Below are positions 59,416-64,000 of a stretch of 64,000 nucleotides of DNA, piece by piece. The translations under genes were made by a program, and so were the position numbers. Below the pieces are notes generated by a model that ran no database searches, was not told the DNA's origin, and was given only the letters and a program-made list of their open reading frames with translations. Each line of letters opens with the position of its first letter. Positions within the stretch are counted from its first letter, which is position 1. Source of the DNA: JAEUHO01 sp046350655 (GTDB taxonomy: Bacteria > Planctomycetota > PLA2 > JAEUHO01); NCBI GenBank assembly GCA_046350655.1, contig JAXMAB010000010.1, positions 186,001 through 250,000 of the forward strand. The letters are read 5' to 3'.

Positions 59416-59606
59416 GGGGACCTCCGACCGAGGGGCGCCGTCTGCCGCGGCGCACCGCCGGTGAGAACGACGGATGTTCGCGGCCGGCGCGCCCGAAAGC
59501 CATCGCGAGGATCGCGGGATTCGTAACGAGGGGAGCCGCGGGCCCCCGGACCGGGGGGCGCATCGGAACGGAGCGCGGTCGGCGGGACCGGGGGTAGGCT
59601 TCCTGG

Positions 59607-61649
59607 ATGCCCCTCGATCTCGCCGCGACCCTGCCCGCCGCGGGCCTCTCGCCCGCCGAGGCCGCCGAGGTCCTGCGCGGGGCGGACGCCCGGGACGCCG
59701 TCGACGTCGGCCCGGGCGACGGGGGGCGGTTCGTCCGCGCGTGCGTCGTCGTGGCGGGCGACCCCCGGCTCATGCCCCGGGCCTTGCGTCCCCTGCTGGC
59801 CGTCCTCGCTCCCCGTCGGGACACGCTCTCCCCGTTCGCCGGCGCCGTCGCCTCGCACCTGCGAGGCATCGTCGCGTGGCGGCTGGACGGCGACGTGCCG
59901 GTCGCGATCGACGAGCTCAACCGCAGCCTCGAGGCGCTCGAAACCCTCGGTGGAACCGGGCCTCTTGCCTATGCGGGCCGCGTGCACGACACGCTGGGCC
60001 AGTTGCTCCACCACCAGGGGCTGCTCGTGGACGCCCGGGAGGCCTTCGAGCGGGCCTTGGCCGCGAAGGAGGCGGGGGGCGACGTCGCCGGGCGCGCGCT
60101 CACGCTCGGCAACCTCGGTCGCCTGTGCATGGCGCTCGGCGACTTCCGGGCGGCGGCGCGGCACCTGACCGACGACCTCGCCGTGGTCGAGGCGTCCGTG
60201 CCCCCGGCCCCCCGGGTGGTCAGCCAGCTGCTCAACCAGCTCGGCACGTGCCGGACCGAGCTCGGCGAGCTCGACGAGGCGCGGCGGTGCCTCCTCGCCG
60301 CGCGGACGGCGGCCCACGCCGTCGGCGACGCGATGGGCGTCGGGTTCGCGGAGGTGGCGCTCGGCCGCCTCGCGATGCGGGCCGGCGACCTCGACGGCGG
60401 GGCCGGCCACGCGACGGCCGCGGGCCGCGCCCTCGCGACGCTCCCCGAGACCGCGCCCGGCCATCCCGAACTCCGCGGCCTCGTCGCGCAGCTCGTCGCG
60501 CGGACGCGGTGGGCCCGCGACGACGCGGCCGGCGCGCTCGTCGCCGCCGAGGAGGCGGGCCGCGCGTTCGAGGCCTCGACGCGCGCGACGCCCGTCGAGC
60601 GCGCGGAGCTGTTCGAGCTGCACGCGTCGCTCGCCGAGGCGTCGGGCCGGCGGCGCGAGGCCGTGGCGTCGCTGCGTCGCGCCCTGCGCGCCCTCGACGC
60701 GACGTCGGCCGAGGCGATGCGGGCGCGCATCGACGACGCGTTGCGCCGGCTCGACGAGACCGCGTGGATGCTCCACGCGAGCGGGCGCTTCGTCGGCCAC
60801 GCGCAGCTCGAGGAGCTCCTCGGCGAGGCGGGGCGCAGCGGCTTCCGCGGGCACGAGGAGGAGGTGACCGTCCTCTTCAGCGACCTGCGCGGCTTCACGC
60901 GCGTGAGCGAGACGCTCGCGCCCGACGTGCTCGTCGAGCTGCTCAACCGCTACTTCGGCCACATGACGCGCTGCGTCGAGCACTTCGGCGGCCGCGTCGA
61001 CAAGCTGATCGGCGACGCCGTGATGGCCGTGTTCGACGCGCGGCCCGGGACGCCGGGCCACGCCGACCGCGCGGTCGCGGCCGCGCTCTACATGCAGGCC
61101 GACCTCGCGCGGTTCAACCGCGCGCTGCGCGGCGTGGGCCCGCTGCGGGCCGGCATCGGCCTCCACGCGGGCCGCGTCGTCGCGGGGCTGCTCGGCTCGC
61201 CGCAGAAGCGCTCGTACACCGTCATCGGCGACGTCGTGAACACGGCCTCGCGCGTCGAGGGCATGTCGAAGCTGCTCGACGCGCCGATCCTGCTCACGGG
61301 CGACGTCGTCGCGCGGCTGTCGGAGCCGACGCGGCTCGTCCTGCTGCCGCTGGGGCTCTACCGCCCCGTCGGGCGCTCGGCGCCCGTGGCGGTCCACGCG
61401 GTCGCGGGGCGCGCCGACGGCAGCCCCGAGGCCCGCGCCGGCGCCGCGCGCGCCGAGGCCGCGCACCTCGCGCTCGCCCGCTTCACCGCCGGCGACCTCG
61501 TCGACGCCGAGCGCCGCTTCGCCGCGCTGCGCGACGCGCCCGGCGCGGGCCGCGGCGCGTTCGCGCGCATGGCCGCCGAGGCGGCGCGCCGCCTCTCGGG
61601 CGGGCCCGCGCCCGCCGACGACCCCGTCCTCGACCTCACGGAGAAGTGA
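59607..61649 (+). CDS. TPR-containing class III adenylate cyclase
   Basis: A 680-residue protein. Residues about 90-400 are TPR-like helical repeats (LDARE-type units such as LLVDAREAFERALAAKEAGG). The C-terminal cyclase domain keeps metal-binding Asp426 (LFSDLRGFT) and Asp470 (DKLIGDAVMAVF), adenine-selecting Lys466 and Asp542, and transition-state Asn545 and Arg549 in GDVVNTASRVEG. It should therefore make cAMP, with the TPR part as a regulatory or scaffold region. No membrane helix is seen. The next gene starts 2 nt after its stop, so the two are co-transcribed. Confidence 0.9.
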   Translation: MPLDLAATLPAAGLSPAEAAEVLRGADARDAVDVGPGDGGRFVRACVVVAGDPRLMPRALRPLLAVLAPRRDTLSPFAGAVASHLRGIVAWRLDGDVPVAIDELNRSLEALETLGGTGPLAYAGRVHDTLGQLLHHQGLLVDAREAFERALAAKEAGGDVAGRALTLGNLGRLCMALGDFRAAARHLTDDLAVVEASVPPAPRVVSQLLNQLGTCRTELGELDEARRCLLAARTAAHAVGDAMGVGFAEVALGRLAMRAGDLDGGAGHATAAGRALATLPETAPGHPELRGLVAQLVARTRWARDDAAGALVAAEEAGRAFEASTRATPVERAELFELHASLAEASGRRREAVASLRRALRALDATSAEAMRARIDDALRRLDETAWMLHASGRFVGHAQLEELLGEAGRSGFRGHEEEVTVLFSDLRGFTRVSETLAPDVLVELLNRYFGHMTRCVEHFGGRVDKLIGDAVMAVFDARPGTPGHADRAVAAALYMQADLARFNRALRGVGPLRAGIGLHAGRVVAGLLGSPQKRSYTVIGDVVNTASRVEGMSKLLDAPILLTGDVVARLSEPTRLVLLPLGLYRPVGRSAPVAVHAVAGRADGSPEARAGAARAEAAHLALARFTAGDLVDAERRFAALRDAPGAGRGAFARMAAEAARRLSGGPAPADDPVLDLTEK

Positions 61650-61651
61650 CC

Positions 61652-64000
61652 GTGCCCACCTCCGCCTCGCTCCGGCCCCTGCTCGCCCGCGCGCTCGGTC
61701 GCCTCGTGCGCCACGTCGGCGGCGCCGACGCCGGCGCCGGCGACGACCTGGCGGGGCTCGTGCGCGCCTACTTCCGCGCGAAGGCCGAGCGCGGCGGCGC
61801 GGCCGTGGGCGCCGCCCTCGGCCTGCCCGACGCCGAGCTCGCGCCGTTCGAGGCGGCGCTCCGCGACGTCGAGCGCACGGCCCGTCGCCTCGCCGAGCCC
61901 GCGCCCGGGCCGACGGACGAGCGCAACGCCGTGCTCGCGGGCGTGCGGCTCGTGTCGTGGCTCGAGACGGTCGCGCCGCGCGTCCCCGGCCCGCTCCTCG
62001 ACGGCGAGGTCGAGGCGCTCGTCTCGGCCGACGTCGGCCGCAAGCAGGTGCGCGCGCTCGAGCTCGTGGTGCGCAGCCTCGTCACCGAGAGCTACGGCGA
62101 CCAGGAGCGGCTCCTCGCGCGCCTGCGCGAGGCCCTGAGCCCCAAGGTCGTCGCGCAGTGGCAGGCGGCCGCCGACGCGGGCGACGTCCTCTCGGGCTGC
62201 TCGTTCGGCGAGCTCGCGAGCCTGTTCGTCAACCGCGAGGAGTTCGCCCGCTACGAGTCGCTCTACGCCGAGACGCCGTTCCTCACGCTGCTGAAGGAGC
62301 GGCGCCGCACGCTGCAGGCCTTCCTCGACGACGTCCGCCGCTTCCGCAACGCGCTGGCCCACAACAAGCGCGTCACGAACGCCCAGCTGACGCTCCTCGA
62401 CCTCTACTACGAGGAGGTCGTCGGGCCCGTGCAGACCGCGTTCGACCAGGGCCGCACCAAGGTCGACCCCTCGGCCCACCTCGAGGTCGGGCGCGAGGAC
62501 CTCGACCGGTTCGCGGCCGGCCTGAAGGAGGACGTCGCCGTCGTGCGCGACGACCTCGCGGCGCTGCGCGCCGACCTCGCCGCGCGCCTCGGCGTCATCG
62601 CCGACGACACGCGCGCGGTGCGCGAGGCCACGCGCGGCCTGCAGGGCAAGCTCGCGCTCGTGCTCGCGGGCGTGGCGGTGCTCGTGGGCGCGGCCTTCCT
62701 CCTGCTGCGGCAGGGCGGCGACACGCGCGCGGCCGTCGAGGACGTGCGCGGCGCCACCGCGCGGACCGAGGAGGCCACGAAGGCGACCACCGACGCCGCA
62801 CGCGAGGCCCGGGCGGCGGCGGAGCGCACCGAGGCGGCGACGAAGGCCGCCGCCGAGGCCGAGGCCGCCGCGGCGAAGGAGCTCGCGACGAAGGTGGACG
62901 CGGGCGCCGCCGCGGCGAAGGAGCTCGCCGGCAAGGTCGACGCGACCGCCGCGGCCGCGGAGGCGAGCGGCAAGCGCGTCGAGGCGGCGGCGGACGCGAC
63001 GACGAAGGCCGCGGACGCGGCGAAGGCGGCCGCCGAGGGCGCGAAGGCCGCGGCGGAGGCCTCGGCCGCGTCGACGGAGAAGGTCGTCCACACGCTCGAG
63101 AGCCTGAAGGCGGGCTTCGACGCGCTGGCCAAGCAGGGCGGCGTGATCGCCGACGCCGACCGGCCCGAGGCGCACTACCACAACGCGCGCGTCTACGAGC
63201 AGCGCGGCGACACGCCCGCGGCCATGGCGGCCTACCGCCGCTACTTCGCCGCGGCCGACGGGCTCGGCCTGCTCGACCCGCACCTCCGCTACCAGGCCCT
63301 GCTCCGCGTGCAGCAGGGGCCCGGCGGCGCGCGCGAGGCCTACGAGGCGATGCGCGCGACGTCGAAGGACGACGTCACGGCGTTCGCCGCGACCCTGCTC
63401 CTCGACGGCGAGGCCCGCGTGGCCGCGCTGACCGCCTGGGCGGCGGCGCACCCGACGTTCGCGCCCGCGGCCTACGAGCTCTCGCGCGAGTTCTCCGCCG
63501 CGCGCCTCGGCACGCAGGCCCTCGAGGACCGTCGCCTCGAGCGCGAGCACCTCCGCCGCTTCCTCGAGCTCCGCACGACGGGCAGCTACCTCGCGCACTT
63601 CCTCGACCAGAGCGTCGCGGCCGCGCAGGTGGACGACGCCGAGCGGCGGCTCGCCGCCGCGGCGTCGCTCGACGACGCGGTGCTCGCGAAGCCGGTGTCG
63701 GTCGTCGCGATGTTGTCGAACCAGCAGTGGACGCTGACCTTCACCTTCGCCGAGCCCGTGAAGGAGATCCGCTGGCGCGCCGGCGGCAAGGGCGAGTTCA
63801 CGAGCACGGGCTTCCTCGAGGGCTACCAGGCGCCCGGCGGCGGTCCGCTGCCGAAGTACGCGGTCGAGCTGCCCCTCGACGCGCCGCGCACCGACCTCGA
63901 GGTGCGGTACGTCGACGCGCGCGGCCGCGACCGCGGCCCGTTCCCCCTCGTGTTCGACCCGGCGGCGCAGGTCGTCGTCGGCGCCAAGCGCGCCCTCGAC
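61652..64000 (+). CDS. Membrane-anchored protein with HEPN-like motif and coiled coil (3' end outside window)
   Basis: 783 codons are present, open to the window edge, starting at GTG 2 nt after the cyclase stop. Residues about 170-260 are helical with FRNALAHNK, giving Arg232-x4-His237 as in HEPN/Swt1-like domains. One membrane helix (LALVLAGVAVLVGAAFLLL, about residues 333-351) follows. A long Ala/Glu/Lys coiled coil comes next (to about 490), then TPR-like helices (HYHNARVYEQRGDTPAAMAA) and a beta-rich end (WTLTFTFAEPVKEIRW). I do not recognise the whole architecture. The motif alone does not prove RNase activity. Confidence 0.7.
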   Translation, partial: MPTSASLRPLLARALGRLVRHVGGADAGAGDDLAGLVRAYFRAKAERGGAAVGAALGLPDAELAPFEAALRDVERTARRLAEPAPGPTDERNAVLAGVRLVSWLETVAPRVPGPLLDGEVEALVSADVGRKQVRALELVVRSLVTESYGDQERLLARLREALSPKVVAQWQAAADAGDVLSGCSFGELASLFVNREEFARYESLYAETPFLTLLKERRRTLQAFLDDVRRFRNALAHNKRVTNAQLTLLDLYYEEVVGPVQTAFDQGRTKVDPSAHLEVGREDLDRFAAGLKEDVAVVRDDLAALRADLAARLGVIADDTRAVREATRGLQGKLALVLAGVAVLVGAAFLLLRQGGDTRAAVEDVRGATARTEEATKATTDAAREARAAAERTEAATKAAAEAEAAAAKELATKVDAGAAAAKELAGKVDATAAAAEASGKRVEAAADATTKAADAAKAAAEGAKAAAEASAASTEKVVHTLESLKAGFDALAKQGGVIADADRPEAHYHNARVYEQRGDTPAAMAAYRRYFAAADGLGLLDPHLRYQALLRVQQGPGGAREAYEAMRATSKDDVTAFAATLLLDGEARVAALTAWAAAHPTFAPAAYELSREFSAARLGTQALEDRRLEREHLRRFLELRTTGSYLAHFLDQSVAAAQVDDAERRLAAAASLDDAVLAKPVSVVAMLSNQQWTLTFTFAEPVKEIRWRAGGKGEFTSTGFLEGYQAPGGGPLPKYAVELPLDAPRTDLEVRYVDARGRDRGPFPLVFDPAAQVVVGAKRALD

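Noticed and set aside
59607..61649. Cyclase as a Pycsar-type cCMP/cUMP synthase
   Set aside because: The adenine-selecting Lys466/Asp542 pair is intact, which favours cAMP.

Overview
The window is very GC-rich bacterial chromosome, densely coded on both strands, with GTG starts common and many 1-11 nt stop/start overlaps. The gene mix suggests a planctomycete-like or otherwise deep-branching Gram-negative bacterium from an environmental genome: an OprP-type porin, exported HEAT-repeat and prenyltransferase-toroid proteins, a TPR-CHAT protease, a sialate-esterase-like lipoprotein, bactofilins, an octaheme cytochrome, a cytochrome bd-like oxidase with fused c-type hemes, a twitching-motility ATPase operon, and scattered surface-polysaccharide genes. 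Myxococcota cannot be excluded, because no rRNA or ribosomal marker lies in the window. High GC makes all six frames open for long stretches, so genes were chosen by recognisable protein families, start context and packing.

Region by region. 1-1490: dTDP-rhamnose genes rmlB and rmlA (partial). 1.8-9.6 kb: porin, esterase-type lipoprotein, ACT protein, GGDEF-EAL c-di-GMP protein, HEAT protein. 9.7-12.1 kb: SGNH esterase lipoprotein. 12.2-16.9 kb: three tandem exported paralogues whose C-termini look like divergent serpins. 17.0-19.5 kb: a methyltransferase and a fasciclin-SOUL gene, each broken by one apparent frameshift. 19.9-25.7 kb: TPR-CHAT protein, DUF2071 protein, CocE-type hydrolase. 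25.7-31.3 kb: cardiolipin synthase, then an operon of receiver protein, degenerate GspE-like protein, PilT and PilU-like ATPase. 31.4-36.5 kb: toroid protein, then a two-component system divergent from an exported EF-hand/Met-Gly-Pro-repeat protein, with a candidate operator between them. 36.5-44.6 kb: MsrA, F420-reductase-like protein, papain-like protease, AsnB, zinc-ribbon protein, PP-loop protein, pyruvyl transferase. 44.7-53.8 kb: octaheme cytochrome, MFS transporter, two bactofilins, flavin reductase, second PP-loop protein, bd-like oxidase pair, DUF1361 protein. 53.9-57.1 kb: three overlapping glycan genes (GT2, FAD mutase-like, GT2). 57.3-64 kb: HEAT protein, TPR-adenylate cyclase, and a membrane protein with a HEPN-like motif that runs off the window.

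The strongest structure not explained by genes is a dispersed palindromic repeat (family A, consensus CCGGGACCGCGAGGCCCGG or its complement) present at about fifteen loci, nearly always just 3' of a stop codon and often paired as an inverted repeat around convergent stops. A few copies lie in frame inside genes, two of them near signal-peptide junctions. Two further small hairpin families (B and C) have two copies each. A second pattern is at protein level: several unrelated exported proteins begin their mature part with AEDAPP plus a Pro/Ala linker.

No tRNA, rRNA, CRISPR array, transposase, integrase or phage gene was seen.
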